NCBI GenBank assembly: GCA_043727195.1
Contig: JAYSYZ010000136.1
Span: 25,885 to 89,884 of the forward strand
Length of the DNA: 64,000 nt
DNA from: JAUYQR01 sp043727195
Lineage (GTDB): Bacteria > Pseudomonadota > Alphaproteobacteria > Rhodobacterales > Rhodobacteraceae
Direction: 5' to 3'
Shown: in pieces, positions 33,612-41,773 of the stretch
How positions within the stretch are numbered: position 1 is the first letter of the stretch
Layout: every line of letters begins with the position of its first letter
Notes under the pieces: model-generated
What the model was told of the DNA's origin: nothing
What the model saw: only the letters and a program-made list of their open reading frames with translations
Database searches by the model: none
Made by a program: the position numbers and the translations under genes

Positions 33612-34424
33612 ATGTGCCACGCCTGTGTGATTGAAAACGTGAAGCTCGGGATGCTCAGCCGCCGCGATCTGTTCCGGTCGGCTGCGGCGGTGGGGATCGC
33701 GTCGGGGGCCGCCGGATTGATGAGCGCTCGCCCCGCGATGGCGCAGGCATCCAGAGTGGTCGATCTGACGCATAGCTATGACGGGGCATTTCCGACCTTT
33801 GACGGCAATCCGGGGATCATTTACGAGCCTGCGGTGAAGTTTGAGGGTAACGGCTATCAGCTGTGGAAGCTGACGATATTCGAGCACACCGGCACCCATA
33901 TCGACGCGCCGCTGCATTTCACTGCGGATGGCACGTCGGTAGATGAATTGCCGGTTGAACGTCTGGTCTGCCCTCTTTGCATCGTGGATATCAAGGCGAA
34001 GGCCATGGAAGACGCCAATGCGATGGTGGAGCCTGCCGATATTGAAGCCTGGGTTTCGGCGAATGGCGCAATTCCGGCTGGGGCTTGTGTGGCGATGAAT
34101 TCGGGCTGGGCGGCGAAGGTGGGCGATCCCCTGTACCGCAACACCCCGGACGGCAAATTCGCTTTCCCCGGATTTTCCAAGGCGGCGACAGAGATGCTTG
34201 CCGGAATGGATGTGGCCTGCATTGGGGTGGACACCCTGTCGCTGGACCCCGGAAATTCGGCGGATTTCGCGGTGCATTTCAGTTGGCTTCCTGGTGGGCG
34301 CTACGGGATCGAGAATATGGCCAACCTTGACGGTCTGCCAGCAACCGGGGCGACCGTGATGGTGGGCGCGCCGACACACAAGGGCGGCACCGGCGGCCCG
34401 GCGCGTGTGCTGGCGCTGGTCTGA
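33612..34424 (+). CDS. Tat-exported cyclase-family (kynurenine-formamidase-like) metal hydrolase
   Basis: 270 aa. A twin-arginine-type signal (SRRDLFRSAAAVGIASG, ending AMAQ near residue 45) precedes a cyclase-superfamily domain with the metal-binding FEHTGTHIDAPLHF motif (~residues 93-106) and GVDTLSLDPGNS plus VMVGAPTHKGGTG later. The fold contains kynurenine formamidase and isatin hydrolase, all metal-dependent amide/ring hydrolases. A GGGAGA site lies just before the ATG at 33612. It sits between ureB and ureC, an insertion into the classic urease order. An N-terminal CHAC motif precedes the signal. The substrate is unknown; release of a urea-yielding or ammonia-yielding compound is only a guess. 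Confidence 0.82.
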   Translation: MCHACVIENVKLGMLSRRDLFRSAAAVGIASGAAGLMSARPAMAQASRVVDLTHSYDGAFPTFDGNPGIIYEPAVKFEGNGYQLWKLTIFEHTGTHIDAPLHFTADGTSVDELPVERLVCPLCIVDIKAKAMEDANAMVEPADIEAWVSANGAIPAGACVAMNSGWAAKVGDPLYRNTPDGKFAFPGFSKAATEMLAGMDVACIGVDTLSLDPGNSADFAVHFSWLPGGRYGIENMANLDGLPATGATVMVGAPTHKGGTGGPARVLALV

Positions 34425-34819
34425 TGGCAACTGTTCCCTTGATCAGCGACGCAGCGGCGGGGGCAGAGGCCCTTGCCGTGTTCGATGATATCCGGGCCAA
34501 GCGGCAGACCGACTATGTCAACAATTTCTGGCGCGCCCTCGCGGCAGACCCGGCGCTGCTGCGCGCGACGTGGGAAAGATTGCAGGTCGTGATGGCCCCC
34601 GGCGCGTTGGAACCGTTGGTCAAGGAGTTGGTTTATCTCGCGGTGTCGACCGCGAATGGCTGCACGTATTGCATCCATTCCCACACAGCGGCGGCGAAAT
34701 CAAAGGGCATGACCGAGGCGCAGCATGGCGAACTTCTGGCCGTCATCGCGATGGCGAGCCAGACGAATGCACTTGTGACGGCGTTGGGCGTGACCGTGGA
34801 CGAAAGGTTCATGGCGTGA
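34424..34819 (+). CDS. Carboxymuconolactone decarboxylase/AhpD-like protein
   Basis: 131 aa. The AhpD-type redox motif CTYCIHSHTAAAKSKGMTEA (~residues 77-96) keeps the CxxC and following His of alkylhydroperoxidase-like members. These are cytoplasmic peroxidase or thiol-redox proteins; true gamma-carboxymuconolactone decarboxylase is unlikely. The ATG shares a base with the upstream stop (TGATG), so it is co-translated with the cyclase-like gene. Confidence 0.87.
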   Translation: MATVPLISDAAAGAEALAVFDDIRAKRQTDYVNNFWRALAADPALLRATWERLQVVMAPGALEPLVKELVYLAVSTANGCTYCIHSHTAAAKSKGMTEAQHGELLAVIAMASQTNALVTALGVTVDERFMA

Positions 34820-35136
34820 GACAGTTTTTGATGACACCGGCGCAAGTGATCGCGTTGAGCCTGCGCAATTCGCAGATGATGTCAGAGGCCGGGATGATCG
34901 TCGGCATGCGGATGCTGGGGATGGCCGGGATGTGGCGGGTCAGCCCGGCCGAGAATGCGCGAATGGTCGAAGAGAAAGTTGCAGCAGTGACGGAAGGGGC
35001 CATGGCAGCTTCGCGGGCGATGCTCCGCGGGGCCGAACCTGTCGCGGTGGCGGATGCGGCCTTGCGGCCGGTGCGCAGAACCACGGCCGCCAATGTAAAG
35101 CGTCTGGCCAAGCTTGGCCCGGGCAAACCAACCTGA
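34816..35136 (+). CDS. Small conserved helical protein in the urease operon, function unknown
   Basis: 106 aa, Met-rich amphipathic N-terminal half (TPAQVIALSLRNSQMM, then GMIVGMRMLGMAGMW), a middle helix with ENARMVEEKVAAVTEGAMAA, and a basic C-terminus (RPVRRTTAANVKRLAKLG). It looks phasin-like or helical-bundle-like; relatives near urease genes in Rhodobacterales have been labelled antifreeze protein, which I regard as a misnomer. GTG at 34816 (GTGA overlap with the upstream gene, GAAAGG 8 bases before) is preferred, with ATG at 34831 as an alternative. Confidence 0.7.
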   Translation: MRQFLMTPAQVIALSLRNSQMMSEAGMIVGMRMLGMAGMWRVSPAENARMVEEKVAAVTEGAMAASRAMLRGAEPVAVADAALRPVRRTTAANVKRLAKLGPGKPT

Positions 35137-35148
35137 CCGGAGTTTTCG

Positions 35149-36858
35149 ATGCCCACACTGATTTCGCGCCAGACCTATGCCGACATGTACGGCCCGACGA
35201 CCGGGGATCGGCTGCGTCTGGGCGACACCGATCTGATCATCGAGGTTGAGAAAGACTTTACAACCTACGGAGAAGAAGTGAAATTTGGCGGCGGCAAGGT
35301 GATCCGCGACGGGATGGGGCAAAGTCAGGTCACTCGGGCGGCTGGCGCGATGGACACGGTGATCATCAACGCGCTGATTGTCGACTGGACTGGCATCTAC
35401 AAGGCCGATGTCGGCCTGCGCGACGAGCGGATTGCCGGAATTGGCAAGGCCGGGAATCCTGATACGCAATCCGGCGTGACCGTGATCATCGGCCCGGGGA
35501 CCGAGATCATCGCAGGGGAGGGGCGTATCCTGACGGCCGGGGGGATGGACGCGCATATCCATTTCATCGCGCCGCAGCAGATCGACGATGCGCTGCATTC
35601 CGGCGTCACCACGATGCTGGGCGGCGGCACCGGCCCGGCGCATGGCACGCTGGCCACCACCTGCACGCCGGGACCGTGGCATCTGGCGCGGATGATGCAG
35701 GCGGCAGACGCGTTTCCGATGAACCTGGCCTTTGCGGGCAAGGGCAATGCGTCGCTTCCGGCCGCGCTGGAGGAGCAGGTGCGGGCCGGGGCCTGTTGCC
35801 TGAAGCTGCATGAGGATTGGGGCACGACCCCGGCGGCCATCGACTGCTGCCTAACGGTGGCGGACGCAATGGATGTGCAGGTGATGATCCACACCGACAC
35901 ACTGAATGAGTCCGGGTTCGTCGAGAATACGCTGGCGGCGGTCCGGGGCCGCACGATCCACGCGTTTCATACCGAAGGCGCGGGCGGCGGCCATGCGCCG
36001 GATATCATCAAGGTGGTAGGGTCGCAGAACATCATTCCGTCTTCGACCAACCCGACGATGCCCTACACGGTCAACACCATCGAAGAGCATCTGGACATGC
36101 TGATGGTCTGCCACCACCTTGACCGCCGCGTGCCCGAGGATGTGGCCTTTGCCGAAAGCCGCATCCGGCGCGAGACGATCGCGGCCGAAGATATCCTGCA
36201 CGATCTGGGGGCATTTTCGGTGATCAGTTCCGACAGTCAGGCGATGGGCCGGGTGGGCGAAGTGATCACCCGTACCTGGCAGACCGCGCACAAGATGCGC
36301 CAGCAGCGCGGGCGGTTGGAGGGCGAGACGGGCGACAATGACAACTGCCGCGTCAAGCGCTACATCGCGAAATATACCATCAACCCGGCAATCGCGCATG
36401 GCATCAGCCGCCACATTGGCAGTGTCGAGGTGGGCAAGCGGGCCGATCTGGTGCTGTGGTCGCCCGCCTTTTTTGGGGCCAAGCCCGAGATGGTGTTGCT
36501 GGGCGGCTGCATCGTGGTGGCGCAGATGGGTGATCCCAATGCATCCATCCCGACGCCGCAGCCGGTGCATACCCGGCCGATGTTCGGGGCATACGGTCGG
36601 TCAGTGGAACGCAACGCGGTGGTCTTTGTATCCGGTGCGGCGCAGCAGGATGACATTGCGGCGCGGCTGGGGCTGGCCAAGGAAACCGTTGCGGTGGAAG
36701 GATGCCGGGGCATCGGCAAATCCGACATGAAACTGAACGCGGCGACCCCGGTCATCGAGGTGGACCCGGAATCCTATGAAGTGCGCGCGGACGGCGTCTT
36801 GCTGACCTGCAAGCCCGCGCGGGAGTTGCCGCTTGCGCAGCGCTATTTTCTGTATTGA
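35149..36858 (+). CDS. ureC: Urease alpha subunit
   Basis: 569 aa catalytic subunit. Nickel ligands and catalytic groups are visible: HIH in GGMDAHIHFIAP (~residue 135), the carbamylated Lys in CCLKLHEDWG (~218), His residues in VMIHTDTLNESGF (~247) and HAFHTEGAGGGHAPD (~273), the flap Cys-His in MVCHHLDRRVP (~320), and Asp in ISSDSQAMGR (~361). Length and all ligands are intact, so the enzyme should be active once matured. It starts 12 bases after the small upstream gene. Confidence 0.98.
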   Translation: MPTLISRQTYADMYGPTTGDRLRLGDTDLIIEVEKDFTTYGEEVKFGGGKVIRDGMGQSQVTRAAGAMDTVIINALIVDWTGIYKADVGLRDERIAGIGKAGNPDTQSGVTVIIGPGTEIIAGEGRILTAGGMDAHIHFIAPQQIDDALHSGVTTMLGGGTGPAHGTLATTCTPGPWHLARMMQAADAFPMNLAFAGKGNASLPAALEEQVRAGACCLKLHEDWGTTPAAIDCCLTVADAMDVQVMIHTDTLNESGFVENTLAAVRGRTIHAFHTEGAGGGHAPDIIKVVGSQNIIPSSTNPTMPYTVNTIEEHLDMLMVCHHLDRRVPEDVAFAESRIRRETIAAEDILHDLGAFSVISSDSQAMGRVGEVITRTWQTAHKMRQQRGRLEGETGDNDNCRVKRYIAKYTINPAIAHGISRHIGSVEVGKRADLVLWSPAFFGAKPEMVLLGGCIVVAQMGDPNASIPTPQPVHTRPMFGAYGRSVERNAVVFVSGAAQQDDIAARLGLAKETVAVEGCRGIGKSDMKLNAATPVIEVDPESYEVRADGVLLTCKPARELPLAQRYFLY

Positions 36859-36864
36859 CGGGCG

Positions 36865-37038
36865 TCAGGCGCGGGCAGCGTCGGCCTGGCCGCGACGTGG
36901 CACCGGCCAGCCGCGGCGGAACACCGGAAAGACCGGAAAGTCATGCGCCATCGAAGTAAGGGTCACTTCGCGCCGCTGCAGGCGGGCAATCTCGGTCCGG
37001 ATGTCGGCGAGTTCGTCGGCGAGGGAGAGTCTGGTCAT
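36865..37038 (-). CDS. Possible small protein antisense to the ureC-ureE gap
   Basis: 57 codons from ATG at 37038 to TGA at 36865, filling the 254-base space between ureC and ureE on the opposite strand. The predicted product starts MTRLSLADELADIRTEIARL, an amphipathic helix, then has HDFPVFPVFRRGWP and a basic/Ala tail. GAAGGA lies 11 bases before the ATG, longer than ideal. I recognise no family. It could be spurious. Confidence 0.35.
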   Translation of the reverse strand: MTRLSLADELADIRTEIARLQRREVTLTSMAHDFPVFPVFRRGWPVPRRGQADAARA

Positions 37039-37112
37039 GATGTCTGGGGTCCTTCTTTGTTCTACACCTTCACCATCGACTCAAATCGTAAAAACTTCGC
37101 AAAGGTGATCAG

Positions 37113-37562
37113 ATGTCTTTGCCGCTTACCCAAACCTTGCATCGGGCCGGCCAATGGCCGCGCCTGGCCATCGCGCGGGTGGTGTTGGGCTATGACGAGC
37201 GCTTTTTGCGTCGCAAACGGTTGGTGACGGCGTCGGGCGAGGCATTCATGGTCGATCTGGCCGAGACCACCAACGTTCTCGCGGGCGATGCATTCGAGTT
37301 GTCGGACGGTCGGCTGATCGAGGTCGCGGCGGCGAAGGAGGCGGTTCTTGTGGTGACCGGCGATCTGACCCGGCTGGCGTGGCACATCGGCAACCGGCAT
37401 ACGCCATGCCAGATCGAGGCAGATCGGCTGGTGATCCGCGCCGATCATGTGCTGGCCGGGATGCTGCGCGGTCTGGGCGCAACGGTGGTGGCAGCGGACG
37501 CACCCTTCATGCCAGAAGGGGGCGCTTATGGGATCGGGCGCACGATGGGGCATGCGCACTGA
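37113..37562 (+). CDS. ureE: Urease accessory protein UreE
   Basis: 149 aa nickel metallochaperone. N-terminal peptide-binding-like domain, then the metal-binding domain with LAWHIGNRHTPCQIEADRL (~residues 88-106) and HVLAGMLRGLGATVV. The C-terminus ends MGHAH and lacks the poly-His tail of Klebsiella UreE. AAGG lies 8 bases before the ATG. Confidence 0.94.
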   Translation: MSLPLTQTLHRAGQWPRLAIARVVLGYDERFLRRKRLVTASGEAFMVDLAETTNVLAGDAFELSDGRLIEVAAAKEAVLVVTGDLTRLAWHIGNRHTPCQIEADRLVIRADHVLAGMLRGLGATVVAADAPFMPEGGAYGIGRTMGHAH

Positions 37563-38184
37563 TCTTTTGGCCCTCGTTCAGTGGCTATCGCCTGCTTTTC
37601 CCACGGGCAGCTTTGCCTATTCCCATGGGTTGGAATCGGTGATCGCCGGTGGGTTGAGGTCAGCCGAGGGGGTGCAGGACTGGATCGCGGATGTGCTGCG
37701 GTTCGGCGCAGGGCAGGCGGATGCGGTGCTGTTGGCTCAGGCGTTGCGGGTAGGCACTGATCACGCGGCGCTGGATGCTTTTGCGCGGGCGATGGCCGGC
37801 TCGCGGGAGCGGTTGATCGAGACGGTTGATCAGGGAACCGCATTTGCGCGCACGGTGGCGGCGATGACCGGACGGGCGCTGCCGCCACGCGCCCTGCCGG
37901 TGGCGGTGGGCGAGGCGGCGGCAGCGCTGGCACTTGCGCCAGAGGATGTGGTGGGGATGTATCTGCACGGCTTTGCGGGAAATCTGGTGGCAGTGGCGAC
38001 GCGGTTCGTGCCCTTGGGCCAGACCGCGGGGCAGGCGGTTTTGGTGGCGTTGCATCCGGTGATCGGTGAGATGGCGGAGTGGGCGGTGACGGCGACGCTG
38101 GAAAATATCGGAACCGCGGCAATTCGGGGCGATCTGGCCGCGATGCAACATGAAGATATGGATGTGAGGATATTCCGGACATGA
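37552..38184 (+). CDS. ureF: Urease accessory protein UreF
   Basis: 210 aa. QWLSPAFPTGSFAYSHGLES near the N-terminus is the UreF signature; the middle has ALAPEDVVGMYLHGFAGNLV and the C-terminal LHPVIGEMAEWAV segment. UreF gates UreG within the UreDFG maturation complex. I place the start at 37552 by family N-termini, an 11-base overlap with ureE. An in-frame ATG at 37528 has a stronger AGAAGGGGG site and remains possible. Confidence 0.92.
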   Translation: MRTDLLALVQWLSPAFPTGSFAYSHGLESVIAGGLRSAEGVQDWIADVLRFGAGQADAVLLAQALRVGTDHAALDAFARAMAGSRERLIETVDQGTAFARTVAAMTGRALPPRALPVAVGEAAAALALAPEDVVGMYLHGFAGNLVAVATRFVPLGQTAGQAVLVALHPVIGEMAEWAVTATLENIGTAAIRGDLAAMQHEDMDVRIFRT

Positions 38185-38795
38185 AGAACGGGCCATTGAA
38201 GGTCGGGATCGGCGGGCCTGTCGGTGTAGGCAAGACCTCACTGACCGAAGCGCTGTGCCGGGCGCTGGCGGGGCGCTGTTCGATGGCCGTGATCACCAAT
38301 GATATCTACACGCGCGAAGATGCGGAGTATCTGTTGCGGGCGCAGGTGTTGCCTGCGGACCGCATCCGGGGGGTGGAGACGGGGGGGTGCCCGCACACCG
38401 CGATCCGGGAGGATGCCAGCATCAATCTGGCGGCAGTGGCGGAGTTGCGCGGGGCGTTCCCCGATCTGGACCTGATCCTTATCGAAAGCGGCGGGGACAA
38501 TCTGGCAGCGACATTCAGCCCTGAACTTGCAGACCTTTCGATATATGTGATCGATACAGCGGCGGGGCAGGATATTCCCCGCAAACGCGGGCCGGGGGTG
38601 ACGCGATCGGACCTGCTGGTCGTCAACAAGACCGACCTTGCCCCGCATGTCGGGGTCGATCTGCAACTGCTGGAGGCGGATACCAAACGAGCGCGGGGCG
38701 GGCGGCCCTATGTGATGGCGCGGGTCCGGCACGGTGTGGGGGTCACCGAGGTTGTGGCTTTTCTGGAGAGCGAGGGCGGGCTGAGCTTGCGGTGA
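38181..38795 (+). CDS. ureG: Urease accessory GTPase UreG
   Basis: 204 aa SIMIBI-class GTPase that powers nickel insertion. P-loop GGPVGVGKTSLTEALC (~residues 10-25), NDIYTREDAEYL, ETGGCPHTAIREDASINL with the nickel-binding Cys-Pro-His, LIESGGDNLAATFSPEL and the guanine-specificity NKTDLAPHVG motif are intact. The ATG overlaps the ureF stop (ATGA). It is the last urease gene here. Confidence 0.97.
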   Translation: MKNGPLKVGIGGPVGVGKTSLTEALCRALAGRCSMAVITNDIYTREDAEYLLRAQVLPADRIRGVETGGCPHTAIREDASINLAAVAELRGAFPDLDLILIESGGDNLAATFSPELADLSIYVIDTAAGQDIPRKRGPGVTRSDLLVVNKTDLAPHVGVDLQLLEADTKRARGGRPYVMARVRHGVGVTEVVAFLESEGGLSLR

Positions 38796-38812
38796 TGCGC
38801 AAGTGTGGAGCG

Positions 38813-38842
38813 TTGACAGGGGTAGCGCGGGGAAACTAGCCT
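38813..38842 (+). promoter_or_regulatory. Candidate promoter for the secreted HExxH protein gene
   Basis: TTGACA (38813-38818), 18-base spacer, TAGCCT (38837-38842), fitting the alphaproteobacterial TTGAC-N17/18-TANNNT pattern, 31 bases before the ATG and after the urease operon. Confidence 0.45.
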
Positions 38843-38873
38843 TGCGGCACGGTAACCTGGCCTGGAGGAATTG

Positions 38874-39962
38874 ATGGCGGGACGGTATCTCGGCGCCCTT
38901 GCGGTGGCTGTTTTGGCGTTGGGTGTGGCCGACAAACTGGCGCTGGCGGGGCCGCCGGCCTGTACCTGTCAGAATCTGGAAAGCCTGCAGCAGGAGTACC
39001 AGAACGCAGTCTTTCTCGAGGGTTACATGCAGCGTCTGGCAGCCCTCCTCAAGGCGGAGGAGAAGCGGCTCAAGGGATTAAAGCTTAGCACCAATACCGA
39101 CCCGGATCAGAATTTGAACATCGTGGCGACTGTGGCACAAGTGCGGACCGCCTATGAGAAGGCAAATCTGCATCTGCCCTTCCCGGCCACCAAGGGCTAC
39201 ACCGGCCCGGAGAGGGTACCGATGTCGCCCGGTACCTGCGAGCAGGCGCAGGCCGATCTTGACGCTATGGAGCAGGGATCGCCCTGCGAAGCTATCGCCG
39301 ACATGGCACTGGCGCACGAACTCGGCCATCGGGATATTTGCGACCGGCTGGGCGCACCGGCTTACTGGGGCCGGATGCTCAGCGAAATCGCTTTGGAAGA
39401 GGCCGGGATGTACAAGATTCAGGCTGGCAACCTGAAGGGCGAACTGCGGCGGGTGCTGGATGCGTCGGAAATCACGCTGAAAGGCGAATGGCGCCACGTC
39501 ATTTCGGGCGACGGCGTGGAGCTTACCTATTTCTACCAATTCCAGAGCGGCGATATCGGCGGCGCATCCAAGGGCGACACCTGGACCATGGCGGGCAAGG
39601 GCGAGACGCAGAATTCCATTGAAAGCATGAAAATCCCCGGCGTCAGTTGCACGTCATCGGGTGCGGTGCGAAACGATTTCGAGGTGGCGGTCACGACTGA
39701 CGGCCTGACCTTCGGTCTGGATTATGCCGACCGGAACACGGGCGGTGACCTCAAGCTGATCTGCGATGGCGGCATGTCGATGGTGGTGCCGACGGGTGAG
39801 GCGTCGTCGGGGAAACTGGCGTCCGGCCAACCACTTGTTGCGGGGGATAACCCGGTTCCAAACGCATGGGCCGATGCGATGATGGCGCTGGCCGCAAGCG
39901 AAGGGATGTCTATCTCGGGCGAGCCGAAAACGGTGCTGAGCGTAACTTGCAAGTCGCCGTAG
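38874..39962 (+). CDS. Secreted protein with an HExxH zincin-like motif, function unknown
   Basis: 362 aa. A signal peptide ends near LALA-GPPAC (residue 25). A Gln/Glu/Lys-rich helical region (~35-70, coiled-coil-like) follows, then HELGH (His148, Glu149, His152) within ALAHELGHRDIC. A downstream EIALEEAGMY places Glu175/176 about 23 residues after the second His, compatible with a gluzincin third ligand. There are several Cys (30, 32, 122, 138, 156), so disulfides are likely. The C-terminal ~170 residues look beta-rich (VELTYFYQFQSGDIGG, then DLKLICDGGMSMVVP). I recognise no named family; metallopeptidase activity is inference. The ATG at 38874 has GGAGG 5 bases upstream. Confidence 0.75.
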   Translation: MAGRYLGALAVAVLALGVADKLALAGPPACTCQNLESLQQEYQNAVFLEGYMQRLAALLKAEEKRLKGLKLSTNTDPDQNLNIVATVAQVRTAYEKANLHLPFPATKGYTGPERVPMSPGTCEQAQADLDAMEQGSPCEAIADMALAHELGHRDICDRLGAPAYWGRMLSEIALEEAGMYKIQAGNLKGELRRVLDASEITLKGEWRHVISGDGVELTYFYQFQSGDIGGASKGDTWTMAGKGETQNSIESMKIPGVSCTSSGAVRNDFEVAVTTDGLTFGLDYADRNTGGDLKLICDGGMSMVVPTGEASSGKLASGQPLVAGDNPVPNAWADAMMALAASEGMSISGEPKTVLSVTCKSP

Positions 39963-39984
39963 CCTGCCGCCGACGATTGCTGAG

Positions 39985-40026
39985 AAATAAAAAGACCCCC
40001 GGCACCCTCAGGGCCGGGGGTCTTGT
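39985..40026. terminator. Strong bidirectional terminator
   Basis: AGACCCCCGGC (39993-40003) and GCCGGGGGTCT (40013-40023) form a perfect 11-bp stem with a 9-base loop. The preceding AAATAAAA serves as U-tract for the leftward cycA transcript, and TCTTGT follows on the right for the rightward gene. It sits between the convergent HExxH-protein gene and cycA. Confidence 0.88.
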
Positions 40027-40037
40027 AGCGGGTGGTT

Positions 40038-40481
40038 TTATTCGGTCGCCGGTGCGGCTTCGACGGCGGGCGACAGTGAGGCGATGTAGGCCCAGACGTT
40101 GGCGGCATCTTCCGGCTTTTTGAGTTTATAGGCCATTTTTGACTTGGCCTTGTCGTCGCCAAGCTTTGCCTTCAGATATTTCGCGGGGTCCTGCACATAT
40201 TCGACGAAGTTCGCTTCGTCCCAGACCTGACCGGTCGCCCCGACCGCGACGATGGATTCGCCGTACTTGAAGCCTTCAAGGCTGCCCACCACGCGGCCCG
40301 GCAGACCGTAGAGGTTCGGACCGGTCTTGGCATTTTTACCTGCAAGCACCTCGCCTGCTTCGTTCTGCACGACGTGACAGGTCTGGCACTGGTTGAAAGT
40401 CTTGGCCCCGGCTTCGATATCCTGTGCTGCGGCTGGAACGGCAAGGCTGGCGAAGGCGAGGGCGGTCAGGGTCAGTTTCAT
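40038..40481 (-). CDS. cycA: Cytochrome c2
   Basis: 147 aa. A signal peptide (1-20, ending PAAAQ) precedes a class-I cytochrome c with heme motif CQTCH (Cys32, Cys35, His36) and the axial Met in KSKMAYKL (~residue 119). This periplasmic carrier shuttles electrons between the bc1 complex and the photosynthetic reaction centre and also to oxidases. It lies 75 bases after hemA at the end of the photosynthesis cluster. GGAGG precedes the ATG. Confidence 0.93.
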   Translation of the reverse strand: MKLTLTALAFASLAVPAAAQDIEAGAKTFNQCQTCHVVQNEAGEVLAGKNAKTGPNLYGLPGRVVGSLEGFKYGESIVAVGATGQVWDEANFVEYVQDPAKYLKAKLGDDKAKSKMAYKLKKPEDAANVWAYIASLSPAVEAAPATE

Positions 40482-40556
40482 GGAGATCCTCCGGTTTTTA
40501 CTTTATTTGTATACTGTGGCGCGCAAGGCGTTTGGCAAGGCCCAATGCGCGCAAAT

Positions 40557-41768
40557 TCACGCGACTGCGTGGGAAATCGCGCACCTCTTCCAGAGCGAGG
40601 TCAGCGCGGTGATCAGTTTGTCGATGTCGGCGTCGGAATGGTTCGGGCCGGGGGTGATGCGCAAGCGTTCAGTGCCCTTGGGTACCGTCGGGTAGTTGAT
40701 CGGCTGCACGTAGATGCCCCAGTCGGTCATTAGAATATCCGAGATCATCCGGCATTTCACCGGATCGCCGATCATTACCGGGATGATGTGGCTGTCGTTG
40801 GCCATATGGGGGATGCCCGCGCGGTCAAGCAGGCGGCGGACCTTGGCGACATTGGCCTTTTGGGCGCGGCGTTCGACATCGGACGTCTTGAGGTGGCGGA
40901 TCGAGGCGGTGGCTGCCGCCGCGATGGCGGGCGGCAGAGCGGTCGTAAAGATGAACCCCGACGAAAAGCTGCGGATGAAGTCGCACAAAGCCTCGGACCC
41001 GGTAATATAGCCGCCGACGACGCCGTAGGCCTTGCCGAGGGTGCCCTCGATCAGGGTGACGCGGTGCGCCAGGCCACGCTCTTCGGTGACGCCACCGCCG
41101 CGCGGGCCGTACATGCCGACGGCGTGCACCTCGTCGATGTAGGACAGCGCACCGTGCGCCTCGCAAACCTCGACGATTTCGCGGATCGGCGCGACGTCAC
41201 CGTCCATCGAATAAACCGACTCGAACGCCACGATCTTCGGCCGGTCGCCGGTGGCCTTCAGCTTGCGGTCGAGATCACGCCAGTCGTTGTGCCGCCACAG
41301 TGCCTTGTCTGCGCGGGAATGGCGGATGCCTTCGATCATGCTGGCATGGTTGCCTTCGTCCGAAAGGATCACGGCATTCGGGATGCGCGCGCCAAGGGTC
41401 CCAAGCGCAGCCCAGTTCGAAACGTAACCGGAAGTGAACAGAAGCGCGCGTTCCTTGCCGTGCAGGTCGGCCAATTCGCGTTCCAGTTCAAGGTGGTGCA
41501 CGGTGTTGCCGCCGATGTTGCGGGTGCCGCCCGCGCCGGTGCCGCAGGCCTGAACCGTATCGACCATCGCCTGCACCACATCGGGGTGCTGACCCATGGT
41601 CAGGTAGTCGTTCGAACACCAGACGGTGACGTCCTCCACTGTGCCATCCTTGTGCCGGGCGGCCTGCGGGAAGGCGCCGCGTTTGCGTTCCAGATCGGCG
41701 AAGATGCGGTAGTTGCCTTCGGCTTTCAACGCATCGATCTGGCTTTTGAAGTGGCTGTCGAAGTCCAT
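40557..41768 (-). CDS. hemA: 5-aminolevulinate synthase
   Basis: 403 aa PLP enzyme condensing glycine and succinyl-CoA, the C4 entry to tetrapyrroles. Hallmarks are CGTGAGGTRNIGGNTVHHLE, DEGNHASMIEGIRHS, YIDEVHAVGMYG and the PLP lysine in IEGTLGKAYGVVGGY. The start at 41768 (MDFDSHFKSQ) is preferred by family N-termini; a GTG at 41777 would overlap the puhE stop (GTGA). Its position directly behind puhE couples precursor supply to pigment-protein assembly. Confidence 0.96.
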   Translation of the reverse strand: MDFDSHFKSQIDALKAEGNYRIFADLERKRGAFPQAARHKDGTVEDVTVWCSNDYLTMGQHPDVVQAMVDTVQACGTGAGGTRNIGGNTVHHLELERELADLHGKERALLFTSGYVSNWAALGTLGARIPNAVILSDEGNHASMIEGIRHSRADKALWRHNDWRDLDRKLKATGDRPKIVAFESVYSMDGDVAPIREIVEVCEAHGALSYIDEVHAVGMYGPRGGGVTEERGLAHRVTLIEGTLGKAYGVVGGYITGSEALCDFIRSFSSGFIFTTALPPAIAAAATASIRHLKTSDVERRAQKANVAKVRRLLDRAGIPHMANDSHIIPVMIGDPVKCRMISDILMTDWGIYVQPINYPTVPKGTERLRITPGPNHSDADIDKLITALTSLWKRCAISHAVA

Positions 41769-41773
41769 GGGAA

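Noticed and set aside
34424..34819. Gamma-carboxymuconolactone decarboxylase function
   Set aside because: The CxxC-His motif is that of AhpD-like redox members and no protocatechuate pathway genes are nearby.
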